Position numbers and translations under genes: made by a program. From Taxawa tesnikishii (nom. ined.) (lineage: Eukaryota > Ascomycota > Dothideomycetes > Dothideales), in contig JAPDRO010000009.1 in assembly GCA_030247885.1 (NCBI GenBank), forward strand, positions 372,001 through 436,000: a stretch of DNA of 64,000 bases, in the 5' to 3' direction. This document shows, in pieces, positions 33,442 through 45,678 of the stretch. A model generated the notes under the pieces. The model did no database searches. It saw only the letters and a program-made list of their open reading frames with translations, and was not told the DNA's origin. How positions within the stretch are numbered: position 1 is the first letter of the stretch; each line of letters opens with the position of its first letter.

Positions 33442-35167
33442 ATGGAAGAGCAACCTGCACTGGATGCTTCGAAGCATCAGGGTGTTCTAGAAGACCGCGA
33501 AATCGGTCAGGAAGCGACTGATTTGGCCCGCATAGAGAGAGTATACAAGTAGGTTTGGTCAATATGTGTGGTACGACTGGTGGTTAACACACAGTCAGGA
33601 AACTCGACAGAAGAATATTGCCAGGTACAATCATAGAGCAATGACAGCACAAGTGTCGGGATTTGACGATGTGACCAGCTTTCTGGGTCCTCTACTTCCT
33701 TTGCTCAGCTATTCGCTCTAATGTCGGCCTCGCTCAGACAATGAACGAAACGCAAGGTCACGATCTCGCTCAGCAGTTACATCTCACGGCCAAGCAGGTC
33801 TCTACAGGACTCGCCTTGTTCTATGTCTGCTATGTGATCTTCGATTTCCCATCCAACCTGATCATGTCCAAACTCAGCCCGCGCGTCTGGATGAGCAGAA
33901 TCGTGATCAGTGTAGGAGTCATTGGAACATGTATGACAGCAATGAAGGCGGCTTGGAGTCTTTAGTGAGTGTTTCGATCTCTTTGTGAACGCAAATACTG
34001 ACCAAACCCGGTCTCCTGCGACTGCTGCTTGGTGTGGTCATTGCTGGCATGTGGCCGGGGATGGCATACTACTTGACACTCTTCTACCCACCGTCCCGCA
34101 CCGGAAAGCGGATCGGACGGTACTACACTGCTGCCCAAGTATCTGCATCCGTCGTGGGTCTCGTATCTGCTGGGTTCCAGGAAATGGATGGTTTGGGCGG
34201 CCTAGTAGGATTTCAGTGGATGTTCCTGATCTACGGACTTCTTGCCGTACTCCTGGGTATTTCATTGCTGTGGTGGCTGCCGGACCGTCCGCTTCCGCCT
34301 GGAGAAATGCATGAGCGCAAGGGCTGGCACAAGTGGGTGCTACACAGCAAACCAGCTCTAACGGGAGAGGACGCACATGTTCACTACGGAGACCTGACCC
34401 GAGTGTATCATCGACCTGCATGGGGTTGGAAAGACTTGGCGCGAGTGATGTTAGATTGGCGCATCTGGCCGTTGGTTGTTATGTACTTCGGTGTCGTTGG
34501 CGTGGGCATCGGCGTCCAGAGTTATGGCACCGTCATCATTCAAGCCATCAACCCTGCTCTGAGTGGTGTCGACCTTTCCCTCCTGTTCGCGCCTATCTGG
34601 GTTATGGATCTCATCGCCATCCTTGTGGTCACTCCGCTCTCCGACCGCTTCCACCACCACCGTGCACTCTTCTTCTCCTTCCCAGCCTTGCTGCAAATCG
34701 CAGGTCTGCTAATCACAACCTATGCTGGGGGCTCAAACACGGCATCTTGGTCACGATATGGCGGCTTGCTCATTGTGGGATTCGGCCTAGGTCCTACTGT
34801 TCCCATCACAATGACATGGACGAACGAGATCTTCCAGCCAAGGCACGGCGAGGTGGGCGTCGCAGCTGCTTCGGCGCTGGTGTCTGGCTTAGGTAACCTC
34901 GGGAGCATCCTCACCACGTACGCGCTGTATACCGGGTGGCCGGAGGATGCAAAGGGCGAACACCCGTACAGGAAGAGCAACCTGGTCATGGTGGGCATTG
35001 TAGCTGCTAGCATTGTGAGCAGCATTGTCATGACCGTTGCGTTGGAAGCGACGGGAGGCGTGCAGGGGAAGAAGATCAGCGGAGCAAGCTCGGTGGCAGT
35101 GCTTGATGGCGCTGCACGGAGAGAGATGCAGCAGAGGGGTTTAGGTAGATTGTGGTTCAGGAAGTAG
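33442..35167 (+). CDS. MFS permease, allantoate/anion:cation symporter type; intron 3 lacks an AG acceptor
   Basis: Plasma-membrane transporter of the Dal5/Tna1-like family, which imports allantoate, nicotinate, vitamins and similar anions; the substrate here is unknown. Exons 33442-33548, 33599-33624, 33679-33964 and 34012-35167 give ~524 residues. Family marks: YKKLDRRILPAFWVLYFLCSAIR before helix 1, FDFPSNLIMSKLSP, GMWPGMAYYLTLFYPPSRTGKRIG, and about 12 hydrophobic helices. Intron 3 begins GTGAGT and has a CTGAC branch site, but the position that restores the frame (AWSLYLLRLLLGVVIAG) ends in GG, and no AG exists between the donor and that point. This is either a base error or a damaged or non-canonical acceptor. 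Confidence 0.82.
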
Positions 35168-35890
35168 GCGAGAGTGTTATGTACGAGTCCATGGAGCGTC
35201 GGCAACGTGTGAGAAGCGACTGCGGAAAAGCCCAAAGACCTCTTTTCCGGATCACTACATGTACTTTGTTATGAGTAACGACGACCTGTTGTGATGCTCG
35301 CTCAGTTGAGTTGACCGTTGAAGGCTAGTCTGCTTTACAAAGAGATGACACCGGTTGTCGTCCGTGTGAACGCACCGTCCTCAACGAAGCTCTCTTGAAG
35401 GCTGCCTGTGTGCTACATCGTTGTCCGATAAAGACTTCACAGACACACCAATACCTATAATAGAGGACAAGCGAGATTAGATACATCATCACATAGGCGT
35501 TCACACGAAAGAAGGCGGAGCATTTGCCCGAAACAAGCACAGACAACCACGGACGCACGGGTGTTTTGAGTGACGAGGCTTTGCAGGAATCCTTGCGGAA
35601 AGGACCGGCAGGGCTCTCTCCCTCTGCTCTCTACCAAGAATTGCAGCACACTCACGTCTCGTGCCCCTGCCAATATCGACTGGACGTAGGACCATTGAAC
35701 CCTGGCTCCAGACCTATACCAGAACACACAATACGACTCTGACAGCCCGACCTCTACTCCCGAACCATCACAACATCATTTCTGCAGCTGTCAGCTGGCG
35801 ACTGTCCAATGATACGGCACGCGACCAGCTCCTCCGTCCTCCGATAAACATCGCGCATTTCCCTCCACTCTTCGAGCCCACTTCAACAGT
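35168..35890. other. Intergenic region upstream of MDM34
   Basis: About 720 bp with no supported gene. The last 120 bp are CT/CA-rich, as in a fungal leader. Confidence 0.5.
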
Positions 35891-37563
35891 ATGGCGTTCA
35901 ACTTCAACTGGTCGCCGCTCATTGCGGACACCTCCAAGGCGAGGGAGATGCTCACCACAGCCCTGAATAAATCTCCGAAGCCTCCTATCATCGTGGACGA
36001 CATCATCGTAAACGAGCTGAACCTGGGATCTCGGCCTCCGGAGTTGGAAATACTGGAGATTGGCGACCTGGCAGAAGATCGGTTCAGGGGAATATTCAAG
36101 ATGTCGTACAGAGGGGACGCCTATCTCACGCTCAAAACAAAAGTCGAAGCCAATCCGCTGAAAACAAACCTCTCCACAAAACCGTCGTTTGCTTCACCGG
36201 AGCCACTGGCAGCGTCTTCCGGTCTGACCATCCCACTCCAGATTACTCTATCAGATATTCGCCTGTCCGGGTTTGTCATTCTGGTCTTCTCTCGGCAAAA
36301 AGGAATCACGCTTGTCTTTCGGAACGACCCACTGGAATCACTCAAGGTCTCTTCGACCTTCGATTCAATACCCTTCGTCAGGAATTATTTGCAGAAAGAG
36401 ATCGAGAAGCAGTTGAGGGTACTGTTCATGGACGATCTGCCCGCAATTATACATCGCTTATCGTTGCGCGCGTTTGTTCCGGAATACCAAAGGGCAGCGG
36501 AAGAGGAGAAGAAGGCAGCAGAAGAGACTCAGGCTCCGGTTGACCCCTGGCCAGCCCGCCTCAGAACCCAGTAGATGCTTGGGGCAACCCTCTGGATGAG
36601 GAGTCTTCTTTTTCTCTGGATGCGCCTACCGAGACTTATGCATCGTTCTCTCAGAAAAACCTGCTTCGTCTGGCTGCTCTGACGGAGTCGCAGCGCACCC
36701 TGTCACTCTTTACGCCGTCCATACGCGACACTGTCTTCCGTGCGTGGGCAGGGGCCACAGACCGTGACTCTACGGGACAGACTACGCCACACACAAGGCC
36801 ACACTCCCTTGCGAGACTGCAGTCTTCGATCGGCAGCTCATGGAGCTCGAATGCTTCAGAAACGTCAGAGACGCCATCCCACGCCAGCAGGCCTTCCGTC
36901 GCAAGCTACACATCTTCGTCTACAGTTTACACGATGAGCACGAACAGGTCCAGGGCTCACGCGAATCGCAAGAGGAAGAACAGAGTTGTCAATCTCCGCA
37001 AGACCACAGAGAAGGACGAACATGATGATGCAAGTGTCAGCAGCGAGTTCGCCGAAAGCACCTCGACACCAAGTATTAAAATCACCGAGGCGCCGACAAC
37101 ACCGGTTTCCGAAGAACCGGAAGGCGACGTCAGCACACCGCCGCGAACAGGCAAAGTCCGCTTCCAGCGCCGGCAAGAGGACATCCCAATCCTTGCCGAG
37201 CCAAAGGCGCGCTCGCGGCCATCCACACCACGACAGCAGGCTTCTACAAAGCCTGCAGAGAATCCAGACGACCAGACACCACGGCCAGCCAGATCTGATA
37301 CGAAGCGGCAACCACTCCGCCCCAAGCCAACACATATGCAGTCTTTCCCGCTGGAGAAGCGGCCGGTGCTCTCGCGGTCGTCGTCCACGAATCGCCTGCA
37401 GTCGCAGGGCTCGAGTGGTGGTATCTTGGAGCAAGCATGGATGATGAAGATGGCAGCAGAGATAGCACGAAAGGTGCACGAAGAGAAGGTTGCAGGACAG
37501 ACGGGTGGATTTTGGGACAGGACAGAAGGCGAAGACGCACCGCCGCCTGCCTATGCTGCTTGA
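35891..37563 (+). CDS. MDM34: Mdm34, ERMES complex subunit (SMP domain); one frame break
   Basis: Outer-mitochondrial-membrane component of the ER-mitochondria encounter structure, which transfers phospholipids and shapes mitochondria. Single exon, ~557 residues after one correction. N-terminal SMP domain, residues 1-~200: [105 protein letters not shown] and [11 protein letters not shown]. The second half is Ser/Thr/Pro-rich with a KRKKN basic patch and ends in a Pro-rich APPPAYAA. The frame slips at the C run 36544-36547 (PVDP to [15 protein letters not shown]); one base restores an open frame to the stop. Confidence 0.93.
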
Positions 37564-37825
37564 GCGTGCAATTTGGCACGTCACTCTGTACAACGTTTTT
37601 TTAACCTTCTACGACTCAACTCGGGAGCGAGGGGTTTGGCGCTCGTTTACTTGTGCTGGAGAAAAGAGACATGGGGGACTCTCATGAGGGTTGGGCCGGG
37701 AGGTTGTTGTGATTCTATCTTGGGACTCAAAGGGAAGAGAGGAGGCGCTTGTCTGTATGATAACTAGGAGCATGCAATGACCCGTAGCAGGAAGACAGTA
37801 CGAGGCTATCGTACGCTTGATGTGA

Positions 37826-38299
37826 CTACTGCTCGTCCTTGTCCAGAATCGCTCGCACTGCGGCGACTTTGTCTTCGAACGACTGCTTTTTGTCCGTCCG
37901 TGACCCTACGCGAATGTCGGACTGGATCCTGACTACGCCGCTTGCGTGTAGCATTGAGTGTGCTTGTCCGATGACCCGCATGACCTCGTCCCATGAGCCT
38001 TCTGTAGGTGGCATGAGCGGACCGCGCAATCCATGGACGTGTCTATCCGTCTATAATGACAGGAGGTTACATACCCACTGTGGTGCCTGCTGAGTGCATG
38101 GAATACTTCAGTCCGCTCTTCTTGAGCAGCCGCTGCACTTCAGCCACTTCTTTGGATACGCTTGCCGTCGGAGTACCCAAGGGTATAAGGCAGAAGTCTT
38201 TCGAGTACTTTAGCCCAGTGTCTCATCAAAACGCTTCTGTGTCCTACCTGCTGTGCATGCTGGAGGTGTAGGCAAGTCATTCAACCCGTCGGATGCCAT
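37826..38299 (-). CDS. UPF0045 / MTH1187-family thiamine-binding protein
   Basis: Small cytosolic protein of 116 residues from three exons: 38299-38248, 38197-38075 and 38001-37826. The family marks are DFCLIPLGTPTASVSKEVAEVQRLLKKSG, YSMHSAGTTVEGSWDEVMRVIGQAH and VRIQSDIRVGSRTDKKQSFEDKV, which match the ferredoxin-like UPF0045/YkoF-related fold known to bind thiamine pyrimidine moieties. Exact cellular function in fungi is unclear. The start lies 181 bp from the divergent IPK1 start, so the two share a compact promoter. Both introns have proper GT..AG ends. Confidence 0.85.
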
Positions 38300-38480
38300 G
38301 TTTGGATGTTTGGGTGGGTGTGGGTGATAACGTGCAGGCAAAGTCGAAGTTTGGCGCTTGTACTCAAACCAGGCCAGACGACGACCTCGCACAACCAGCA
38401 TCAATACTCCTCTTGACGCAACGCTCGCCAGAAAGTCCAGTGTGACGACTAACCATCGTCGAAGGAGTATAAACAGTAAA
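38300..38480. promoter_or_regulatory. 181-bp shared divergent promoter (thiamine-binding protein / IPK1)
   Basis: The two ATGs face away from each other across only 181 bp. No TATA box is obvious. A GTGGGTGTGGGTG G/T-rich patch lies near 38312-38325. Confidence 0.5.
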
Positions 38481-39723
38481 ATGAAAACCATGACCCAAGG
38501 CTACATCGGCAAGGATCCTGACGGAAACTATATCATCACGTCAACCAGCAGAGGTGATGCAACCCCAGACGAGGAGGATGTCTTCGCCGAATACCTTGCA
38601 GAAGGAGGCGCCAACATAGTCTATTACATATTGGGCGACGGCCCTCGACCCTATTCCGGAAGGTTGCTTCGAGCACGGAAGGATAAGCCGTTTATTCAAT
38701 CTACGATGAAACAATATGAAGCTTTTCACAAGCATTTCGCTACACTTTTTCCCTCAGAGAACCTCATCGAGCTAATCCCGGTTCGACTGGATCCGGAGTT
38801 CATAGCTGCTCTCAATTACGATCTGGAGAATACATTCTCGGGCCGGCTCAAGCAATGGGACAAGGACAGAGTAGCCGAGGATGAGGCAATGGGCATGTTC
38901 ATCACTAACATGACCGCTGGTCCAGACGAATACGTTGTTGATGCGAAGCCAAAGTGGTTGGCCCAGTCTCCAAATGCACCAGCGGATGCAGTTAGATGCC
39001 GAACTTGTGCCTTGAGAGCACAGAGAAGGGTTGAGAATACCAAGAAACATGCTGGATCTGCTGATTTCTGCCCTCTTGCGTTGGTTGCGGATGATGAACA
39101 AACAAGGGAAAGAGCTGCCACGGCGTTGGTTGAGTTACAAGGACAATCTTTGCCGTCAGGTGCTGGTGAGTGCAAGCTGCCGGCTCGCATTTCGTGTATA
39201 TCTGTCTTCATTTTGTCATGCATCCCGGCAGTCACAGTATTCATCCATTGCGATACTGCTGCTTCACTAAAGATTCCGGGCGCTCCATGTAAACTTTGCG
39301 ACTGACGCACGCAGCACCCAGTCTCGTTCACTACCTTACCAGAGAGGGCTACAAACTTCTCGACGCGTTGCGCAAACACCAAGCAGCGCTTGACCCTACT
39401 GGCATTCTTTCAGTGAAGGTGTATGTACATCTACCCAGTATAGCTTCACTGTTACAGCATTGACCGCCTCTAGTGAAGCTACAGTCCCTGAAGACTACCT
39501 CAAGGCTATGACGTTGCGTGATTGTTCACTCTTCATCAGAGGCAACGTAAAAGTCTCCCACAACATTGAAGCGCGACTAGCAGATCTTGATCTCAAACAT
39601 CCACATCCGGACAAGGTTGCTTATTGGAAAGCAACCGAGCGAGGACTGATTGACGGAGGTTGGTATACCAACACCGAAGAGAACCATACACCAGAGACTA
39701 TCTGCCTGTTGGCAAGAAAGTGA
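38481..39723 (+). CDS. IPK1: Inositol-pentakisphosphate 2-kinase
   Basis: Phosphorylates InsP5 to InsP6 (phytate) in the nucleus, feeding mRNA export and pyrophosphate signalling. Exons 38481-39165, 39315-39420 and 39474-39723 give 346 residues. Family signs: YLAEGGANIVYYI near the N-terminus (ATP-binding strand), CRTCALRA...DFCPLALVADDEQT in the Cys-rich middle typical of fungal Ipk1, and LKAMTLRDCSLFIR near the C-terminus. The second donor is GTATGT after AAGGT, giving SVKVEATVPEDYL. A second ATG three codons in (38490) is an alternative start. No frame break was seen. Confidence 0.86.
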
Positions 39724-39765
39724 ACTGGAAGAACACACTTACAATCCAAACCATCATCCGAAGTC

Positions 39766-40675
39766 ATGCCAGGTTTCTACCACCATCACCACCACAGAGA
39801 GACACGCGAACCACCATACCATACCTTTCCAATTCCTTACAGTTCAGCCAAGCGCAGACATGAACTTCAGCGCCGGCGTGGAGACAGCTGGAGGCCTCAA
39901 GACTCCTCTCCAAATCGTTGTCCGTGTCCACTTGCGGAGCGAATCACTCCTCGGTCAACGAGGGTAGATACGCAGAGGCCCAGAATGTATCGCCCGGCCT
40001 TGCCTTACGATCGGACGGAGCACATGGCGCCGAGCGGGAATAATTACGATCCGAGGACTAAAGATTCCACCTACGCGCGACCTACGGCCCAGGTGCATCC
40101 GGAACGCGTGCCGAACTTGTCGGGGAAGGTTACCAGAACGTGCTTTTGGTGGTATCATGGCAATTGTCTGAACGGTGAACGCTGCAACCACCTGCATGCT
40201 CTTACAGAGCCGCCGACGAACGTCACTCCTCCTGCGGGGTACTTCCACTTGGAAGACTGTAAGCTGCGGCTGTGCCCCTCAGAGTAGGAGACCCTCCAGA
40301 AGGCGTGACGTTAGTGAAGAACCATGGTACGAAAGGCGCACAGAATGGAAAAAACAAAGGTGGTATCTCCAAAAGAAAGTCCAGAAAGTCTCATGGTGAT
40401 GGAAAAGCCCAGGCGCGTGGCAACAAGGGCAATGGTGGGGTCAAGACAGAGGGTGGCAGCGCGGCGGCCAGACCACTTCTCGCAGCGGTACAGTATCTTG
40501 AACAGATGTCAACCACTGCTCTGTCACTAACAGCAAACAGTTCCAAGGACACGAGGAAGACGCGGGAGACGATGACGGCAGATGGTTTCTAGAAGGATTC
40601 CCAGAAGGCAACGGGGCACTGAAGGATGCCTCAGGTGCTGCAGGAGGGAACACCGGTGAGAAGCGCAGGCTTTAG
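39766..40675 (+). CDS. CCCH zinc-finger protein; one frame break
   Basis: About 289 residues. One clear C-x7-C-x5-C-x3-H zinc finger (TCFWWYHGNCLNGERCNHLHAL), a fold that commonly binds RNA. Flanks: a His-rich N-terminus (YHHHHH), Arg/Pro-rich linkers, then a basic Lys/Gly-rich segment (NHGTKGAQNGKNKGG...KSRKSHGDGKAQARG). The frame slips at the C run 40275-40278 (KLRLCP to LRVGDPPEGV); one base restores it. A probable 41-nt intron, 40493-40533 with a CACTAAC branch site, leads to an acidic C-terminus (FQGHEEDAGDDDGRWF) ending KRRL. The start only 42 bp after the IPK1 stop is the first good ATG; an internal start is possible. Confidence 0.65.
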
Positions 40676-41734
40676 TTGTCACAAGGCCGTGGAGACATGT
40701 GATAGTTGGGTAGCGCTCTCATTGCGCATCGGCAGCCTGAATTCAGGACGTGTATGTTGAGAGAGTGGGCAAGCTGATGGAGAGAACGTTTCAGCACAAT
40801 GCGTCTTCAGGGAGAACAAGTGCTAGAGCGGAACCAAGAAGCTTTCACATGCTGTGTCGTGTGTAATTCCAACACTGCCTCTACAGAATGCAGAACGACA
40901 TGCTGCGCGTTTCACAGCCTCATGTATGTGTTGCTGCCCCGCAGTGCAACAGAGGGGCGTACGTCGGCAGCAGATGCGATTGGCAGGCAGACTCCACTCC
41001 CAAGGCCAAGGGCAGGGGTCCATGTCGTACGGCTTGGCGCAACTGAATCTGTCGGTTTGTCGTCAGAGTGTTTGGCGACAGCATGCCGCAAGCTGCTGAC
41101 CTTCTTTGGGGAGAGAAGCCTCGCAATCGACCCTTAGACCTGGCCTGACTCGACTTCTCAGCGACTGCAGCGTCAACCGTTGTCCCAGACACAGCAGCAG
41201 TCCCCAACAACGCTCGCCGCAGAGAGAGGCCACACACCCGCCCACCTCCAAGATGAAGATGGCGTCATCACGGCCAAGCATGGAAGCGCCGTATCCGGTA
41301 GCGATGAACGATGAACTCAGCACAGCCCAGGATGCCTGACCATGACCATGCGCACAACAATCGACACAGCACCCTCGCAGACGCACTCGCAGGGCCTTGG
41401 GCGACGGGGCGTAGGGACGCCATGCCACACCATCCTGCCTCTCTGCCGGATGGCCGCCCCAACCCACCCGCCGCTCTTTCCCATCTATGCTTCCACCGTC
41501 TTGTATATATACAGACCATCCCAAGCCATTGTCTACAACGCCGCCAACTTTCCCATTCCAACCTAACAACCATTTCGCCCGCCTCCGCCAATCTCATTTA
41601 GCCGAGACCGCACGCACTCGTCACGCGTATCTGCCACCACCCTGTTCTCAAGGCTGCAACATCACTATCACCCCGCTACTCTGGGTCGACTTGCTCCTCT
41701 CTCGTCCTTTCAGTCCGGAGTTATCCACTACACC
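40676..41734. other. Intergenic region, GC-rich, several overlapping unsupported frames
   Basis: About 1 kb. Three frames on both strands stay open through 40800-41570, but none shows motifs, so this reflects composition. The last 230 bp are CT/CA-rich with a TATA element and serve as the next gene's promoter and leader. Confidence 0.5.
41504..41511 (+). promoter_or_regulatory. TATA-like element of the Q/P-rich gene
   Basis: TATATATA lies 224 bp upstream of the ATG at 41735, followed by a long CA/CT-rich leader. Confidence 0.5.
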
Positions 41735-42292
41735 ATGGCTACATATCAACATCCACCACAGCAGCCTTACCAACCTTCACCAATGTCGTCCAGAACCAGC
41801 TCCTACAACCAGCAACCACAAGACTGGACGCAGCAGCCGCAACCTATGTCAGCTTACCCGCAAACGGCCCCTCCGGGATCACAGCCGCCTATGCTGCAGC
41901 AACAACAACAACAACAACCCTACAGGCAACCACAGGCGCCCCTGCAGCAACCTCAGCAACTATATTCCTCGGCGCCCTACCACCAGCAACCTCAGCAGCC
42001 GTACGCGCCTCCCATGCCGTTTCAAACGCAAGCGCAACTCCTTCACCCCGCCGCTGCCGCCCAGCCGTACCCGCTGGGCGAGCCATACCCCGCCTCACAG
42101 CGACCACCGTACGATGGCCGGCGTGACAGTCAATCAAGCCAGCGCAGCCACAAGTCGCACCACTCCCACCACTCGCACCACTCGCACAAGTCGGATGGCA
42201 AAAAGAAGCACGACAAGGACACGAGGCCGACGCTGGGCGACTCCATGTTTCTGGTTTTTGATAAGATCGGAAGCTACTTTGGTGGCAGATAA
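41735..42292 (+). CDS. Gln/Pro-rich low-complexity protein of unknown function
   Basis: Single exon, 185 residues, with a strong CACCATGG start context. Residues 1-~125 are Gln/Pro/Tyr-rich with a seven-Gln run near residue 54. Then follows a Ser/His/Lys stretch of SHHSHHSHHSHKS type and a short C-terminal segment, KKKHDKDTRPTLGDSMFLVFDKIGSYFGGR, that looks structured and amphipathic. The Q/P part resembles annexin- or scramblase-type N-terminal tails and prion-like domains, but no enzyme domain follows, so no function is assigned. Confidence 0.75.
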   Translation: MATYQHPPQQPYQPSPMSSRTSSYNQQPQDWTQQPQPMSAYPQTAPPGSQPPMLQQQQQQQPYRQPQAPLQQPQQLYSSAPYHQQPQQPYAPPMPFQTQAQLLHPAAAAQPYPLGEPYPASQRPPYDGRRDSQSSQRSHKSHHSHHSHHSHKSDGKKKHDKDTRPTLGDSMFLVFDKIGSYFGGR

Positions 42293-43388
42293 TATTGAGC
42301 TACAGCTCAAGTCTCGGCATGGCGAAGTTCTGCTCCTTCGCCACGGAGATTTGGATATTTTTGTGATGGGTTCTGGCATTTTCCTTCTTGGTCGCTGGGA
42401 AGGCTTATGATACCACTGGCGCGTTGGGGGCCTCTTCTTGGGCGGGCGGTTACCTTGCATTGTATCATCCGTATCATGACTCGAATGTATCGTGACAAGG
42501 CAAAAGGAACTCAATTGCCCCCTGACAGATCTGAAAAGTCGACCTCGACATGTCATATTGACGAACACACAGCTAAACGGACTCGAAGTGCCTCGCTCTC
42601 TGTGCACCAAGAGGTGTTGGAACTGCGCTGAGTGATGTGCCCGGAGCTCCTTTGTGCACGTGCAGCGTAAATGTAGGCACGCGCATCTGTCTGTGCTTTA
42701 GCGGTTCTAGCGCGACGCTTGCGTGTACATGCTCATGTTCATGTAGTGTCACTATGCTCACAAGGTGGTATACTGTCTTCTCAATGCATGTTCTCGTGTA
42801 TGTCGGCATAGGAGGGTAGTACTTGACGCATTGTTGCGCGTTCGAGTAGACGTAGAGACGCGCTGCTTGGTCTAGTATCGCGTAGAGCCGTGACAGCGAA
42901 CAGCATAAATCGTGAACACCGATCGAGGGGAAAAATTTGCAACAACACACATAGAGATAATTTCAGATACAGAAACAATTCCCATCAAGTCTGTAGTGTG
43001 CGCGTGTGTGTGTGTGGTCGTCGCGATGTCGTGCGCGTGTCTCAAGTGAAGATGGAAGCAAGGAACGAAGCAAGGCTTGTACCGAGGATTCCCCGGTTCT
43101 CTTGCGTTGACTAGAACGGCCAGTTATGAATCCCTTAGCAGCGCTCGCTTTCCGACCCCTCAAAGTTGTCAGCGTTGCCTTGAGCTGCCCCGTGCGCGCC
43201 TGCCTTCTTTGATTTCGGATTTGATTTTCCACGCTTGCTTGCGAGAGTATATAAGCTGCGTTTCCCTTCGCTTTCTGTTTCCCTCGTCCATCTATTTCTG
43301 CTATACAACAACCACACGCTATCTCACCAACAACAACTACTTTCATCATCCAAACCACTACTTTTCATCCCTAACACAGGCTATCAAC
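42293..43388. other. Intergenic region upstream of histone H4
   Basis: About 1.1 kb with no supported gene. The H4 promoter lies at its right end. An 18-bp sequence (42882-42899) recurs near the window end (63950-63967). Confidence 0.5.
43248..43254 (+). promoter_or_regulatory. TATA box of histone H4
   Basis: TATATAA in the context GAGAGTATATAAGCTG, 141 bp upstream of the ATG. It is followed by a CT/CA-rich leader to 43388, typical of highly expressed fungal genes. Confidence 0.75.
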
Positions 43389-43972
<584 letters not shown>

Positions 43973-44466
43973 ATGACTTGACCGTCTATCAACGCGCAGC
44001 AACACGCGTGTCTGCCTTCTCATCTTCTTCGACCATCGCCCGTGCTATCCAAGCACATGTGGATGTCGCGCGTGATGGCGAATGCTTTGCACTTTTGATC
44101 TGCCTTCGAGATGCAACTGGCGTGCGGATACATGAGCAAGCCTTTGCGCTGCTAAGGAGGAACGGCGTTTGCGAGGTGCAGGGAGCACACGACGGAGTGG
44201 TTCAGTGACGGATGCTTATGAAACAACGATAGCGTGTTGAGCTATCTACATACTCTTGAAATGGCATAATCCTCTTGCCCACCATTCTGATTTCCTTTAT
44301 CGATGTCTTGCACTTTCCACAACGTGCCACCTTGTAACTACTGCTGTTTCCCATGGATTTTGCCCGGCCAACCAGTCTCGCCGTAACTTGATTCCGAATG
44401 CCCCAAACGCCTGTGTTATGCAACCCAAGATACCCGTACAGAATGCCCAAGTGTTGGGCAGAGCAA
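43973..44466. other. Convergent 3' spacer, histone H4 and MRPS16
   Basis: 494 bp, no supported gene. It holds both 3' ends. I saw no metazoan-type histone stem-loop, as expected for polyadenylated fungal histone mRNA. Confidence 0.5.
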
Positions 44467-45210
44467 TTATTGTGCAGTCCCAGCTGGCTTTGGGGTCTGA
44501 CTGTTGTTGGCTTGCTGTCCGCCTATCCGGTACTTGGGCTCCATCAATCCAATCTACACCCATCCCAGTCAGTCCAGTATTCCGTGCGACTGTTCCATGC
44601 CGATCGAGATGAGTCTTCCTAGCCACGACTGCCAGCTATCGAATACCCATAGGTCATGGCTGTCCTCGTTCGTTGCCGTTTCAGAACATGTTCCTCCAGA
44701 CAAGACCAATACATCTTCATCAGTCCATTCATGTTTTCTTCCAACCCATGAACACCTTGATTCCTTGAGCGCCTCCAGAACAGTAAAGACCCACTCACCA
44801 TACTCAGCAACCTCCACGCAGGATCGCTGGGTTGCGCACCGACACCCAACCAGTACTTTGCGCGCGCCGTGTCCAGTTTAATGTCTTTGAACTTCCGACC
44901 TTCTCCACCTTCTGGAATTTTAGGGATAGGATCGTATGTGCCGAGGACTTCGAGGGGTTTCGAGTTGCGGGCCGTTCTAAATTGGACACATCAGTACCAC
45001 CGCGCAATGGGACAACTTCCAGAAGAGCAAAGCGCATCGACTTCGGAAAAGCAGAAGCCGATTAATGAATCTGGCATGTTGCTGCCGTGGGGACGGGTTG
45101 TAGATGTAGACTGAAGTGTTGGGTTTCTCGTACCGGGCATGAGCGACGACGATGTTGTAAAATGGCGCATGACGCTTACCGAAGCGTGCGAGTCTGATCT
45201 TCAAAACCAT
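44467..45210 (-). CDS. MRPS16: Mitochondrial ribosomal protein bS16m
   Basis: Small-subunit mitoribosome protein homologous to bacterial S16. Exons 45210-45134, 44976-44799 and 44553-44467 join to 113 residues. Recognisable: MVLKIRLARFGKRHAPFYNIVVAHART, KPLEVLGTYDPIPK, FKDIKLDTARAKYWLGVGAQPSDPAWRLLSM and GLMEPKY. Fungal S16 proteins usually run ~100-130 residues. The start codon is fixed by homology, since S16 begins directly with the KIRL strand. Introns of 157 and 245 nt are long compared with neighbours. The gene is divergent from NNR1, 468 bp away. Confidence 0.92.
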
Positions 45211-45678
45211 GTTGAATGTTGTGCGGGTTGAAGGAGTGTTGTAATAGATGTGCAAAGGGCGGATGGGTGGTGTATGGAAGAGCAGCAGCAAAGAAACCGA
45301 CTCGAAACCGACCAATCGGCGGGGGACTCAAACCTCCGGGAATGAGATTCTTGGCTGCTTGTCCCTCTGCAAACCAGAAACACTCATTTTCTTGAGTTGG
45401 CTACGTTTCCTTGCTCTGCTATAACACCTAGGCATGGTTTGACTCCTGTGTGATCTGAAGCTCTTGTGCTCGACGGTGGGTTCAGTCCCTTTGCATCGCA
45501 AGATCTCACCAACTCCTCGACAGGCGTCATTCGTGGCATTGTTGATATGATGTAACCCTACATTCATCCTCTAGGGACCGTCTGCAGTCCCTACATCTCT
45601 TTTCCATCTCTCTCAATACCTTTCAATAATTGTCCTTTCTATCCACTGACTGTGCACAACGACAATAGCATTCCAATA
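45211..45678. promoter_or_regulatory. Divergent promoter region, MRPS16 and NAD(P)HX epimerase
   Basis: 468 bp between two starts. The right end is CT-rich (45590-45650) ahead of NNR1. No TATA box is evident. Confidence 0.45.

Noticed and set aside
40799-41569. Possible genes on either strand in the GC-rich spacer
   Set aside because: Several frames are open at once, none with motifs, introns or a coherent start; most likely composition.
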